Shown: piece by piece, positions 23,382 through 34,479 of the stretch
Position numbering within the stretch: the first letter of the stretch is position 1
How the letters are laid out: every line of letters starts with the position of its first letter
Source: Periplaneta americana
Lineage: Eukaryota > Arthropoda > Insecta > Blattodea > Blattidae
Reading direction: 5' to 3'
Assembly: GCF_040183065.1 (NCBI RefSeq)
Contig: NC_091119.1
Coordinates: forward strand, 109,290,263 to 109,354,262
Length of the DNA: 64,000 nucleotides
Notes under the pieces: generated by a model
Databases searched by the model: none
What the model saw: only the letters and a program-made list of their open reading frames with translations
What the model was told of the DNA's origin: nothing
Made by a program: the position numbers and the translations under genes

Positions 23382-23790
23382 TTGGGCTGATTGTAATAAT
23401 TATCTACCTGGCTCGGTTTTCTCAGAGGTTTTCCCCAACTGTAAGAAGAATGTGAGGCAGATCACATGACAAATCTTCGGTCTAATCTCTTTAAATGTCG
23501 GCCTGGTTGGCGCAGTTGGTATAGCTCTGGCCTCATATGCTCGAGGTTGCGAGTTCGATCCCGGCCAGGTCGATGGCATTTAAGTGTGCTTAAATACATC
23601 AGGCTCATGTCAGTAGCTTTACTGGCATGCAAAAGAACTACTGCGGGACAAGATTCCGGCACACCGGCGATGCTGATATAACCTCGGCAGTTGCGAGCGT
23701 CGTTAAATAAAATATAACATTCTCTTTAAATACCATCTCGCTATTACTAATTCATCGACGCTAAATAAATTGGCAGTTGATAGAATGTCG
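23382..23790 (+). mobile_element. Old SINE interrupted by a younger SINE
   Basis: The left piece (23400-23496) has ggttttctcagaggttttcc, the same core as the SINE at 33325 (ccgaggttttccccaatcgt). The right piece (23731-23790) has accatctcgctatta..gacgctaaataa, matching that SINE's 3' part. The tRNA head is not recognisable. The host copy continues cleanly on both sides of the insertion at 23497-23720. Confidence 0.75.
23497..23720 (+). mobile_element. Full-length tRNA-derived SINE, 224 bp, with 11-bp target duplication
   Basis: The head has A-box ggttggcgcagttggtatag and B-box gagttcgatcccggcc. The body ends ccggcgatgctgatataacc..gcgtcgttaaataaa. The insertion is flanked by the perfect direct repeat tctctttaaat (23486-23496 and 23721-23731), as expected for LINE-driven retroposition. 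It lies inside an older SINE of another family, so this family was active later. Confidence 0.92.
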
Positions 23791-25383
23791 TGAAGTAATC
23801 GACAAAAAAGCCTTTGACTGAGATTTGAAGTACGCCTACCGTATTACACTTCTTCAGATCGTTAGGAATTGTGTTCTCAGTTAAATTAGCCTACTATGGA
23901 AGTAGATGATAACATTTTGTATTGGAATTTAAAAATATAGTGGAGTGTGCAAATTTGCTACTTAATAGACTAATTTTAAAGTTTCTTTTTCTGCGAAGTT
24001 ATTAAAGCTGACTTCTTAATATTTTGGTGCATATAGTTCACATATTAATTTTTACGAACGAGGCCAATATTGCTAATAATGTCGCCGTAGCTGTCTTGAT
24101 GAAACCATATTTAATACATTTCAAACGCAAAATGTGTTTTTATTATATTAGACTGAATACATTTGTTTTAAACCGTGAAACTGATAAAAGAAAGGCAAGA
24201 TGTTTAGAACTTTTAATCCATACAAACATATAGGCCTATACTAAAATTCATTGTAAGTAATATTTATAGCGTTTATGTATGTTCATATCTCCCCCGGGTT
24301 CTGTGCTATAACTAGATAACTTGATTTTTTCTTCCGATTTTGAGTTATCAGTATATTATTTCAGTATATTTAGAGATTCATTATGGTCTCTTAAACTAAA
24401 GTTACAAAAAATCCATTATACCGGGTTATATGTACAGAATCTATAAAACATTATCTCAAAACATTACGTTTGTGGTTACGTAATTATAGTGCTGGACCCA
24501 TGATATATCGGAGTTGAAATTATTGTTCAATTAATTCTCTTATTTATTTATAAAATAGCATTACCATTTATATTTAGAACTAATATGTACTGATACACCA
24601 CTGTTGATATTTTAACGTCAAAACTGCTTTCCCTTATTTATTTTTATATTTTCATATTAACATATAGCATATTGTACTTATAACTAAAAAAAGGTGAAGG
24701 TATCTCCTTCACATGCCATCAATATGAATTAGAATAGAGCTCCATGCTCTTAACCTCGGCTTTAAAATTAGATGGTGTGGTTGGCACCACGCCCCTACTG
24801 CCTTTCACCGGCCGAAAAGATCCGGTAGGCTACTCAATTCAACAGGAGACTGAGTGGGCCTCAGGGCCATTCTGGAAGATTTGGCAACCAGAAAAATCCC
24901 GCCACTACAAGAAGTTCAACCCAGGATTTTCTAGTCCGTAGCTAGCTACTCCAGCAATTGAGGTTTCTGACCAATCTAAATTTTTAACACAGGCCTACTT
25001 GCCTTCTTTTTTAATGTTTTTATGACACCTTCGTTTATAGGCCTAATTCGTGTCTGAAACTACCTCTTATCCTTTCTTTTTTGCGGCCGGTAACAATTAA
25101 ACTGTTTTATGTTCTTTGAAATTATAAAATTATAATGTATCTAACAACATATGAAATTTCGTTACTTAAAAATCGTGTAGCAGGGAAGTGTTTATATTTT
25201 GATTTTATCTCGTTCGGAACTCTTTCTACATTGATATATCGAAATCGAAATGTTAGCAATAGGCTACATCTTCCTTCTCTTGTTTTTTATATTTTTTATA
25301 TATCTACTTCAGTTATAATCATTGTTAAGGGTTTTACTTTCAATTCATTAATAGTGTTATGTCCAAAGACAGGTCATTCACTG
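23791..25383. other. AT-rich spacer with one GC-richer patch
   Basis: The patch at 24740-24950 (ctcggctttaaaattagatg onward) differs in composition from its flanks and may be an unrecognised interspersed repeat. TAGGCCTA lies at 24231 and 25038. Confidence 0.35.
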
Positions 25384-25736
25384 TAAACCAGCATTCTCCA
25401 CTCTCATATTTTCCGTCTTCCTTTTAGTCTCCGCATACTATCCACGTGTCTCAATGTTGTCTATCATCCGATATCTTCTTCTGGTTCTAACTTTTCCCTA
25501 ATTCTTTTCAGTGCAACTTTCAATAGGCAGCCAGTGAATCAGCCAGTTTCCTTTTCTTTTCCTGTTCAATTTCGCATTATTCTTTCTTCGCTCACTGTTA
25601 CTAACAGAGCTTTACTTCTTATTCTATCTGTCCATCTCGCACGCTCCATTTTTGTCCATATTCACATTTCAAGTGCTTCTTGTAGTTTCTCTTCACTTCA
25701 TCGTGATGTTCATGTTTCCGCCCCATGCAATAATAA
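25384..25736 (-). pseudogene. Non-LTR retrotransposon reverse-transcriptase tail (family A, copy 2)
   Basis: This is a diverged second copy of the fragment at 405-835. Shared blocks on the plus strand include 'caaagacaggtcattcactg' / 'caaggacagacctttcactg', 'gtctatcatc(c/t)gatatcttctt', and 'cacgctccattt/cttgtccatat'. It is in the same orientation (coding on minus). It is shorter at the 5' side, and stops interrupt the frame. Two independent copies strengthen the view that this is a LINE family rather than a host gene. Confidence 0.75.
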
Positions 25737-26609
25737 ATAATTGAAATTTGAAATTTTTTAGCAGCATTTACTTGATTTACCAACTATTATAACAATAAAA
25801 TTTATATCACATATGTTTCCTGTTCTCATACACTCTAATCAGAGTCTTTAACAACAAACCTATCTCCTTTTGTTTTGTGTATTTTGAGTAACTTCTCTTA
25901 TAGAAATGTATCACAGTTAATATTGTAGCATATAAATGCACCTTCACTGTGACCCAGATCTTTAAATGGCAGCGTTAGGAAATTGAGTTGTGAAACACCG
26001 TACACAGATACATATTTAAACATTAAGTCTCAAAACAAAAACACTGCGATTCTAGTTCTAATTGAGTTTTACAGCTCTGAGTACAATTGGATCTGAGCGT
26101 GATAGCGCAATTGAGACACCAACATGGATATTAAATATGTTCTGTTATAGCTTGGTAAGAACGTGATTTAAAGTGTTTATAGTGGTAGTGTGTACGCAGT
26201 CAACCGTGATTTTATTTCTGCTGAGTGAACGCTATCATTACAGTTCCCACCCGCTGAACTATAAACATTTGTTTTCAGCGATTGGTTTTTGACTCTGGGT
26301 AAAAGTGCTTCCGCCAATTCATCAGAATTTCTGTTGTCTTTCCAATTGTTAACATTACGCACAAATTTAATTAACCTAATTTTAATACTGTGTAATCAGA
26401 TATCGAATATAACTCAACTAACAAAATTATTATAATGTTGGTACGTTTGATTCCAATTAAGCCTACAGTGTGCGATTGCTACATAAGGAGAATGCTCCTT
26501 AATTATATCGAACACAGGTCCTCCTTACATCACATTACTCTCAGATTCTCTATTCATTTCTTAAAGAAATCATTTGTGTAAAATTTAAGTAAACAATAGA
26601 TGTTTCTCA
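25737..26609. other. AT-rich spacer, nothing recognised
   Basis: No supported feature. Confidence 0.4.
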
Positions 26610-26613
26610 TTAA

Positions 26614-26958
26614 CCCTTGAATACTAACATTATTCTACACCCGTGCATACTAATCAGGAGTAATATTTACTCATATATTTTTCAATCACCAGTAAAATCT
26701 TAAGAGAGTATTTTATGATTACCTTCATGTTTCTTTTATGTGAATAAGAAATTTGAGCATGATATATTGTGTGAATTAAGATTCAAACATCAATTCATGC
26801 AGTATTTACTATATTGCTGAAGCACATTATCTCTGTAAACTTGAACATGAAATTCAGAAAGAAGAATATTACAATGGACATTCAAAGTAATCAGGGCTCA
26901 CGAGTAAAGTGAAATCGTGCGAAGTGAATAAAATTTACTCATGGATAGTGTTCTAGGG
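26614..26958. mobile_element. piggyBac-like MITE, 345 bp, with TTAA target sites
   Basis: The element starts CCCTTGAATACTAACATT and ends, on the inverse strand, CCCTAGAACACTATCCAT. TTAA stands directly outside both ends (26610-26613 and 26959-26962), the signature of piggyBac integration. Subterminal gtaatatttactc and gtgaataaaatttactc blocks are also related. No coding capacity. Confidence 0.8.
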
Positions 26959-26962
26959 TTAA

Positions 26963-27670
26963 GAGAAGTATTAAGTGAACTATACTCATCGCCGTCTGAT
27001 AATTAGTCAGAATCTCTGATATAATTTTTTTTTTTATATTTGGAATTATCTTTCCCCATAGAGTGAAACGAAGTCGCCCAGACGTAATAACATCTCATTT
27101 TTGAAGGAGTCAAAATCATCGCTCCATGCAGATACATGACAGTGAAATTTTGTTTCATGAATTAACACGCAGAAAATGTCCGAAGAGGGAGCGTAATACT
27201 TCATACACAATTCTGGGGACAGTAAATTATTTTCGTTATATTGAAATTTGGTTAAACTGAAGAAAAACAACACAATAAATTAACAATAAAACATTTAAGA
27301 AATGCTATGCAATAATTTATTGTTCAAAGTGTAGACTAACTGATAGAATATATCTTCGCTACATCGGACTTCTGTTTTTTGTCCATTGCATTCTTTTATT
27401 TTTTTTTCTTTAAAGAACTGGTTATATTTTATCTTCGTTATTGCATTGATTGAGATACTTCATTTAAGAGTATTCTCTGCACAATGAAATTTTGGTCACT
27501 CAGAACCTGTGGGACAGTCAATTTTAAAGAACAGAGAAAGTTCGTTTCACAAAACAGAAAATATCCGGTGGATACGGAATAAAAAATTTAAACAATCTGT
27601 CGTTCGCATTATTCCTCGTAATATTATTTATCATATCTTTGGATTTTTTAATAGTTTAACAAAAAATTCG
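26963..27670. other. AT-rich spacer, nothing recognised
   Basis: The minus frame at 27046-27273 shows no domain I can name. Confidence 0.4.
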
Positions 27671-27747
27671 CATGATGAAAGATGATGCAGATGTATCTGC
27701 ACGGAAATATCATATGTACTTCGGTACATCATAATAAAAAAAATCGT
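27671..27747 (+). mobile_element. 5'-truncated SINE tail
   Basis: Carries catatgtacttcggtacat followed by an A-rich run. The same tail ends the composite SINE at 47831-48398, where it occurs twice. The tRNA head is absent. Confidence 0.7.
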
Positions 27748-28324
27748 AATATCCATCTATGTTTAACCAAAGCCCAATGTTAAATAATTTCATTTAACCA
27801 ATTCCGGTATTATGAAAATAGTCCCTTCATCAAAATATGATCTATTGAACGAACTTATTTATTTACTAGCCATACCCGTGCTCTACGTTGCACTTGTTAC
27901 AAATAAATATCATTGACTTAAATCTATTATATTTTTGAATACAGCGTTATTATTACTTAGCGAAAAGTTATCTTATTCAAAGTTGTAAATAGTTTGCTCG
28001 TTTTGAAAATTGCATTTAAAACTATGAATGTAACTGTTATTATCATACAATACTTCCTGGAGTTGTTCAACCAATTCTGCTTTTAAGCTTTTCCTATATT
28101 AGACCTAACAGACAATTGGCCAGCGTCTGAGACAAAATGTATTTGTAAGAACTGAGAGCTGGAAGAGGGCTTCCAATTAAATGATGTTTGTTCTTGTACT
28201 TTAAATGTTGATATAAAATTGCCTTCGTGTATTTATTTTGTACCAAAACTATGTCATTTGGAATAAGATGTACTATCTTACTATATTATTTAAAAGGTGT
28301 GTTGATAACGGATGTACTCCTAAT

Positions 28325-28813
28325 TATAAGTAAGTTTTTTTATTGCTTGTGGTAGTTCTTGAATCTCAGGATAAACTTTTCCAGCAGCGCAACATAATCC
28401 GTTTGGCTCATTAGTCAATTGTTTCCATTGCATTTATTGTATATTTTATCCTTATTATCTATGTGAATACCATTCGAATGAGCATAATCAGTATTAAATA
28501 TTGTACCGTAATGGAATGCTAATATACTATTATTGCGTATTGGCTCTTGACTAAGCTCTCTAGTTCTAGTAATACACTGTCGTTTTTTGTTAATCATATG
28601 AGAACGTTCAGCGCTGCTTTCTCTTTCACGACCCTGGCAAGTTCGAACTCTGGTATCGTCAAAGTCGCTCAAAGTGTTAGATGCTAGTTTCTCTTTGTCG
28701 AGCCATTGAAATGTTTGCATTGTTATTTCCTCACTCTTATTAAGTCTCCGAATTTTGTTTTGTCTTGGGGCAGAAATGTTTCGGGATAACTGAGAATTTT
28801 GTTTAATTGGCAT
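28325..28813 (-). pseudogene. Helitron Rep N-terminal domain relic (Helitron_like_N)
   Basis: The minus frame starts MPIKQNSQLSRN at 28813. After an Arg/Glu-rich stretch, which is typical of the N terminus, it reads LAFHYGTIFNTDYAHSNGIH, then IDNKDKI.NKCNA. A frameshift near 28430 leads to EPNGLCCAAGKVYPEI. The order 'DYxxxxxxxIGxMxxxCxxCxAxxxxxExPGxCCxxGKV' is the known N-terminal module of arthropod Helitron Rep proteins. The first Cys of the CxxC pair is replaced by Tyr in the current reading. The rolling-circle catalytic His/Tyr motifs and the helicase are absent, because the gene stops about 450 bp before the 3' terminus. Confidence 0.8.
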
Positions 28814-29454
28814 TTTGAAGTATGTGAAAATCAATACTTAACGTTAACGTATAGAACCTTTTCGGGATGTACCACCGGAAATTATTAATGTCGGACTTAT
28901 ACTTATCCGCTAAAATGAACGAAGCACAAATCGAATTCAAAGCCTCATACAGTACGTAGTACCGCTCACTGAGCATGCAGCGGAGCCTGGATGCTGTCTG
29001 CCATGATTCTCTGTAGAGCAGGCACAGTCGCGCAGTGTGATCTACAACATTGGACAACGTGCAACATATAAGGAAGAAAACGTACTTAAAATTGAAAGTA
29101 ACCTGAAAATTATGACAAACCACACCAGAGACATGATGTAATCAATGAGAAGTTTATATACTTAATAGGCAAGGGTTCTGTATAGTGCATAACACTCTAC
29201 ATTAGATAATTAGCAAAGCAACACCTAAAGCGCGACTTGTAGCTTTTGGGCCATCATCCCAAACCCCCACCTCAACCTTTTTGAGCACGACTCTTATTTA
29301 CTTGATCATTTATGGCCTAATGTTATAAATAAAAATAATTAACAATAGATAACTCAGTCACAACCAGCTCATACAATGCCAGATGATACAATGGCGTTAT
29401 TACATAATTAAGTAATAATTAGGCCTAAAAATACGCCTAAATAATTAAAATGCA

Positions 29455-29695
29455 ATCATTTTGTCCATCGAGAATCCGTTTTTGGTATGAAGAAAAACTT
29501 TTAACATGTTTCTTATTTGAAATTATATTTAAATAATTAAAATGTGATCATTTTGGTCCAGGGAGCATGCATTTGGTGCAAGAACAATTCCTTTAACGTT
29601 TTATTAATTGCTATTGTATCAAAATAACTGAAATAAGTACTATCATTTGGTTCAGAGAACATCCGTTTTTGGTGCAAGGATAATTCATTTAAGAG
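29455..29695. repeat. Three degenerate tandem copies, about 92-95 bp period, inside the Helitron
   Basis: Each copy holds atcattttggtccaggga..., then a gcatgcatttggtgcaag-like stretch and a TTTAA(C/G/A) end. Copies start at 29455, 29547 and 29642. They lie in the interior of the Helitron and may be part of its family structure. Confidence 0.75.
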
Positions 29696-30451
29696 GTTAT
29701 AAATTAGTCTTGAATGCATTCTTTAATAAACACCCCAAACCAATGTCAATAAAGCATGGATTGTGTACAAGATTATTTTTTGCGTTGGTCTCATTGTGAA
29801 CATTTGTTTACGTAAATAAAACAAATGAAAATTAATATTGCACATAAATATTATTTTAAGAAACACAGGGAACAAATATGGGCAAATGATAATCATAGGG
29901 AATCCATTTCGTGCTCCTTGTACTTTGTAAAATGACTCGTATAACTTAGACAATGGAAATGAAAACCCCTCGTGAACTCCACGGTAAAATACTAATTTTT
30001 ACTCTATATGTATTTTGTTTTAGGTCCAACAAAAATATTCGTCTTTTACGAAAACACTGTTAAATATACGGATATGTTTCATGGACAAAAAAGAAATGAA
30101 CCTTTGATATCTTCTCACACTACATACGAGACTAATGTCTGATTTCGTTGCTTTATTTCATGATCAAAAGAAAGTGAGAGGCGGAATAATTTTACAAATA
30201 TACAAGCGGCGCATATTAAATATTCCGTAAAGTACACATTTTCATTACTTAATTACATTGTTGAGTGAGCCGCGGTAATGCATACTTATACTTTACTTCG
30301 TCCATATAGAATACTAATTATTTTATTGTTACTACATTTTAATTTTTGGTAACACTTCAATATGCTCCTAAACCACTTTCCAAACCAACCACGATAAGAT
30401 AAACTTTCTTAAATTGTTAAAAATATCCTAAAATTGTAACAGTGATCTTAG

Positions 30452-30663
30452 TTGAAGGGTTCAGAGCCATAGTGGGCCGTAAATTAAAAACGTAGAAAAC
30501 AAGAGCTAAAATTAAGTGAATTAGCAAGTAATATAAAGTTTGCACATTAAAACTAAGTGATATGTCAGTCTTCATTAAACTATGACATTCACTTAACTTT
30601 AACCCTTGCTTTCTCCATTGTTAATAAATGGAGTTTGGCCCACTATAGCTCTGAACCCTTCAA
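30452..30663. mobile_element. 212-bp MITE nested in the Helitron, 28-bp inverted ends
   Basis: The left end ttgaagggttcagagccata and the inverse of the right end agree at 27 of 28 positions (through 'gtgggcc'). No coding capacity. Flanks are TTAG on the left and TTAC on the right, so the target duplication is not clear. Confidence 0.85.
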
Positions 30664-31728
30664 TTACATAAAATGAATTAACTAATAAAAATCAGTTCAT
30701 TACATTACATTGAATTACTATAAATTATCTTTTGTATAATTATTATTAGCCTGTATATTATGCCACTTACCATAAATAAGAGAGTTCGAAATAACACAAT
30801 TGAGAATATCCTGTTTAATTAATTCTAGAACTGATTAGAAAAATTTTAAGATATTAGTCTGTTGAAAACATTAATCCTGTCCATAATTTTATAATAGCAA
30901 ACAACAATAAATACCATAATATTACATGCAAGAGAGTCATGCAATTTTTGGTGAAATGAAATAAGTATAACGATATTAATTAAATATCAGAATTTTTATT
31001 AATTTTGTATGAAATATTCACTTAAGACACCATATTAATCGTGGTATGGTGAAAAAATTATACAAATCGGTCAAGTATCTTCTGAGATATACTTCATACA
31101 AACACACAACACTCTCTCTTTACATATTAATATTGATAAACATTTATATGTTTATAATAGAATACAATGATATCCATATAAAAATAGTGTTAATTGAATA
31201 TGTTCCGCTTGTTGTGCAAAGGCCACCTTAAATAAACGCAGAGTCATTTGTTTTCACTTCATTGTATTAGTCTGATTAAGGCGACACTGATATAAAACAC
31301 ATTGTTATTTTTCAAACTGATATATCTCGTTAAATATTGGTTCTATCGAAATTTTGTATGGAATAAAAATTGTCGGAAACATTTTCATAACAACTTTTGT
31401 TATATAATATTTTTATAAAAATCAATAATAAACAAGATATTTCGATTTATAAACTTCAGGCCCCACTTATAACCCTTCTTTTAATGAAGTATTTTAAATG
31501 CTATATAGCTTAAATTCTAAGTGGAACCCAACTTAATTTATCTACCATAGATATCGGTTCAGCCATTATCGCGTGAAAAGGTAACAAACATCCAGACAGA
31601 CAGACAAAAATGTCAAAAATGCGATTTCTGGTCTCAGGATAGTTAATTATACATGTTAACGCCAATTATTTTTGAAAAAGCGAAAATTACCAGAAAAATT
31701 TTGGTTACAGTTTTATTATTAGTATAGA

Positions 31729-31999
31729 TTTTATTTATTTTTGTTTTGTATTGAGAGCGTTTCTGTCAGAAATGAAATATCAATCTAGCACAGGTATGTA
31801 CCTGTAGTGAGCTTTTGTGCTCTCCCATGTGCTGAAGAAGATTAAATGTGATTTTAAAAACACTTTTAAACTTTTGTCATTTTCCCTTTAAAGAGAACTG
31901 ATTACATTTAATTTTTGCTATTGCGTTGATTGACTCTAACACAGTGTATCTTTGAAAGGAAAAACTCATTTCTCATTACAGAAGTATTAGATAGATGCA
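31729..31999. other. Spacer between Helitron and mariner
   Basis: AT-rich, nothing recognised. Confidence 0.4.
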
Positions 32000-32870
32000 T
32001 ACGTTCGTATCGTCTTTGTTTGTCATCACAACACGGTATTGTCAGGAGATTGTTTATCGTTTGTCATTTATCATTTGTGATTTGTGATTTGGAGTGTTGT
32101 GCGTGTATATACGCCTTTCTTTTTTGCGAATTTGAAGAAAATTTGCGGTAGATAAATGTGGCTGAAGAAGATGGATTGTCAAGTGGAAAAAAACGAAAAC
32201 TTCCGACATATTCTTTTGTTTGAGTTTAATAGAGGAGCAAGGGCAGCGGAGGCGGCTCGAAACATTTGTGCTACATATGGAGAGAATGCCCTCGAAATAT
32301 CACTGGAAGAAAATGGTTTTGTCATTTCAACAAACAACATCCCGTACAAAAGTTAGTATCCATCCAAAGAAGATGATGTTATACGTCTGGCGGGATAAAG
32401 AAGGCATCGTGTACTACGAATTACTTCCTAGGAATGTAGCCATAACAGTTGACATTTATTGCCAACAAGTGAAATGCTTTGCGGCCGCAGTTGAAGAGAT
32501 ACGACAGGGAAGATTACCTCAAGTGCTGCTGCAACACGAAAATGAACGCCCGCACTCCGCTAACATGACGAAATCAGATATCCAGGAGCTTGGTTGGGAG
32601 GTGATTCCACATTCCCCACTCGATCTTGCACTCTTATATTTCCATCTTTTCCCTTCTCTATCCAACAATCTTCAAAGGAAATTGTTTGTTGACGAAGATG
32701 CTTTACAATCTTGGCTTGACGGCCCCTTTAACTCCAAACCAGCAGTTTTCTTGAGACGTGGAATCGAAAAACTGCCCCAGTGTTGGCAGAGAGTCATAGA
32801 TAATGTAGGATAATATATTACTGATTATATTTCCGTCTTCTTTTCATCTCAAAAACTATTGGTGTAATAT
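32000..32870 (+). mobile_element. mariner element, same family as 10025-11411, internally deleted
   Basis: The 5' leader (gttcgtatcgtctttgtttg... then tttgtgatttggagtgttgtgc) matches the leader of the 10-11 kb mariner read on its coding strand. The right end is diverged and its limit is approximate. The transposase relic is at 32172-32813. Confidence 0.7.
32172..32813 (+). pseudogene. mariner transposase relic with damaged catalytic residues
   Basis: The first frame reads MDCQVEKNENFRHILLFEFN then RGARAAEAARNICATYGENA (helix-turn-helix). A deletion and frameshift follow. The second frame (from 32220) carries IHPKKMMLYVWRDKEGIVYY, matching the first catalytic Asp region (usually WWDxxGVVYYE). 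It continues to VLLQHENERPHSA, where the second catalytic Asp (usually HDNARPH) is Glu, and to HSPLDLALLYFHLFPSL, where the DLAPSD motif has lost its Asp. The end is PFNSKPAVFLRRGIEKLPQC and WQRVIDNVG. Total length is about 200 codons against roughly 345. Not functional. Confidence 0.88.
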
Positions 32871-33324
32871 TACTTTTATATTTACTAAAACAAGCCATTT
32901 CAAAGTGATATATTATGTTGAAATGTAGTAGACGTTGCTTCAGTGGCTTACTCACTTGCAACTGGTTCTCAACAAAGGATGATAATCCTCTAACAACGAG
33001 ACAATCTTCACTACCCTTCACTGTCTTACCTACTATGACCCGAGGACTTTAGATCTTAAGATAATTCGCAACAAAAGTGTAATTAATTTGTTATGTAATA
33101 ATTAATTATTCTGGAGAATAAGAAACTGGGGATGTAATGTATACAAAATTTGATTTATTTCTTCATCTTACGCCTGTATCCGCTTTTAGGACACTGTATA
33201 AAAGGTAAACTACAACTAATATAACTATGCAATATACAAAATAAAAACGGATTTCTATTAAATTCCATGTTATGTTCCTAAATTGACGTTAGATCCCATT
33301 CATTTTTAATAAACTTTATTGCCA
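32871..33324. other. AT-rich spacer, nothing recognised
   Basis: No supported feature. Confidence 0.4.
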
Positions 33325-33575
33325 CCGGCGTAGCTCAGTCGGCTGAGGCGCTTGCCTCCCGATTCGGAGTTGCACTTAGGCGCGGGTTCGATTCTCGCTT
33401 GGATTGGTTACCTGATTGGGTTTTTTCCGAGGTTTTCCCCAATCGTAAGGCGAATGTCAGGTAATCTATAGCGAATCCTCGACCTCATCTCGCCAAAGTA
33501 CCATTTCGCTATCATCACTCCCATAGACGTTAAATATCCCAGTAGTTGATACAGCGTCGTTAAATAATAAAAAAA
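33325..33575 (+). mobile_element. Full-length tRNA-derived SINE
   Basis: The head is complete: A-box cgtagctcagtcggctgag and B-box gcgggttcgattctcgc. The body carries ccgaggttttccccaatcgt and accatttcgctatcatcact, and the 3' end is cagcgtcgttaaataataaa. It is the best-preserved member of the family that hosts the nested SINE at 23382-23790. The anticodon region is too long for a tRNA. Confidence 0.9.
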
Positions 33576-33821
33576 TAACTTTATTGTATTTCACATGCAT
33601 AATTCCTTGATAATTTCACTCGTAGATACTGCATAAGCCTATGAATGACGTTAATACGCGTATAGTACTTGAGAAGAAATGTCTGCACGCAAACAGACAG
33701 ACACATAGACAGACGCTATGTTCAAAATATATAGGCCTACTACTTTCGCGAACATTTTGAAATACATGTTGAGAAAGTAAATAAAACTTTGGTTCATGCA
33801 TATTTTTCTATTTGTGTATTA
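33576..33821. other. AT-rich spacer
   Basis: One TAGGCCTA at 33732; nothing else. Confidence 0.4.
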
Positions 33822-34005
33822 CCACAGTCTAGTATATACAGTCACGAAGCTCAATACGTAGTAAATATGCATCCATAGTTAGTTACTAACCACTAGGATC
33901 GCTACTATCGCCTCATTACAGACAATGCGAAATAGTACCGGCAAAGTCTATTGTTCCTAGCACCCTCAGAAGTCAAACTTCGTGACTGTATATACTAGAC
34001 TGTGG
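33822..34005. mobile_element. 184-bp MITE with TA target duplication
   Basis: The element runs from ccacagtctagtatatacag to its exact inverse ctgtatatactagactgtgg, and the arms extend through the CACGAAG(C/T) stretch. TA flanks both sides (33820-33821 and 34006-34007). This is a Tc1/mariner-type non-autonomous element. The near-identical arms point to recent activity. Confidence 0.93.
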
Positions 34006-34479
34006 TATTACCGTGATCTCTTGACTGCTAGATTCTGTTGCTTTCAGCTAAGTTTTCATCATCATCAGAGGATTTAGGACTGTCAATCTTGTTGGATGAA
34101 ATCGAAATGTTAGGCTAATATTTCTTTTGTTTAGCTAGTCTCGTTATCCTTAAGTATATACGGCTTTGAGCTGTCTTATCACAGTTCATTATGCCAATGT
34201 GTCATACCGTTAAGAATTTTTGCATATCTTGAACTATGTATTTAAATTTAAAAATTTCTCTTATAGATGTCTGATGATCTATCCTATTAATAGGTACTGA
34301 CGGTTTACTTAACCCTTTGTTAGACTGTCTTTATTTTGTACTTTATTAAATAGCCTATTATACATATGTAGCGCGCAAATGATTTAGACGACTTCGGAAT
34401 CATCATATATTAATCATATCAAAAGTACGGCCATGGAATTTGATTGGAATTACAGAGCAATGCCCAAAATTTTATTATA
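34006..34479. other. AT-rich spacer, nothing recognised
   Basis: No supported feature. Confidence 0.4.

Larger units (their letters stand above)
27866..31728 (-). mobile_element. Helitron, 3863 bp, both termini recognisable
   Basis: On the minus strand the element begins TCTATACTAATAATAAAA (31728 downward). It ends with a short hairpin (GTGC/GCAC stem, 27878-27893) followed 8 bp later by CTAG at 27869-27866. Flanking bases place the insertion between A and T. A 5' TC, a subterminal 3' hairpin, a CTRR end and an AT target without duplication are the defining Helitron features. Inside are a broken Rep N-terminal gene near the 3' end, a threefold repeat at 29455-29693 and a nested MITE at 30452-30663. 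The helicase and catalytic Rep parts are missing, so it is non-autonomous. Confidence 0.85.
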
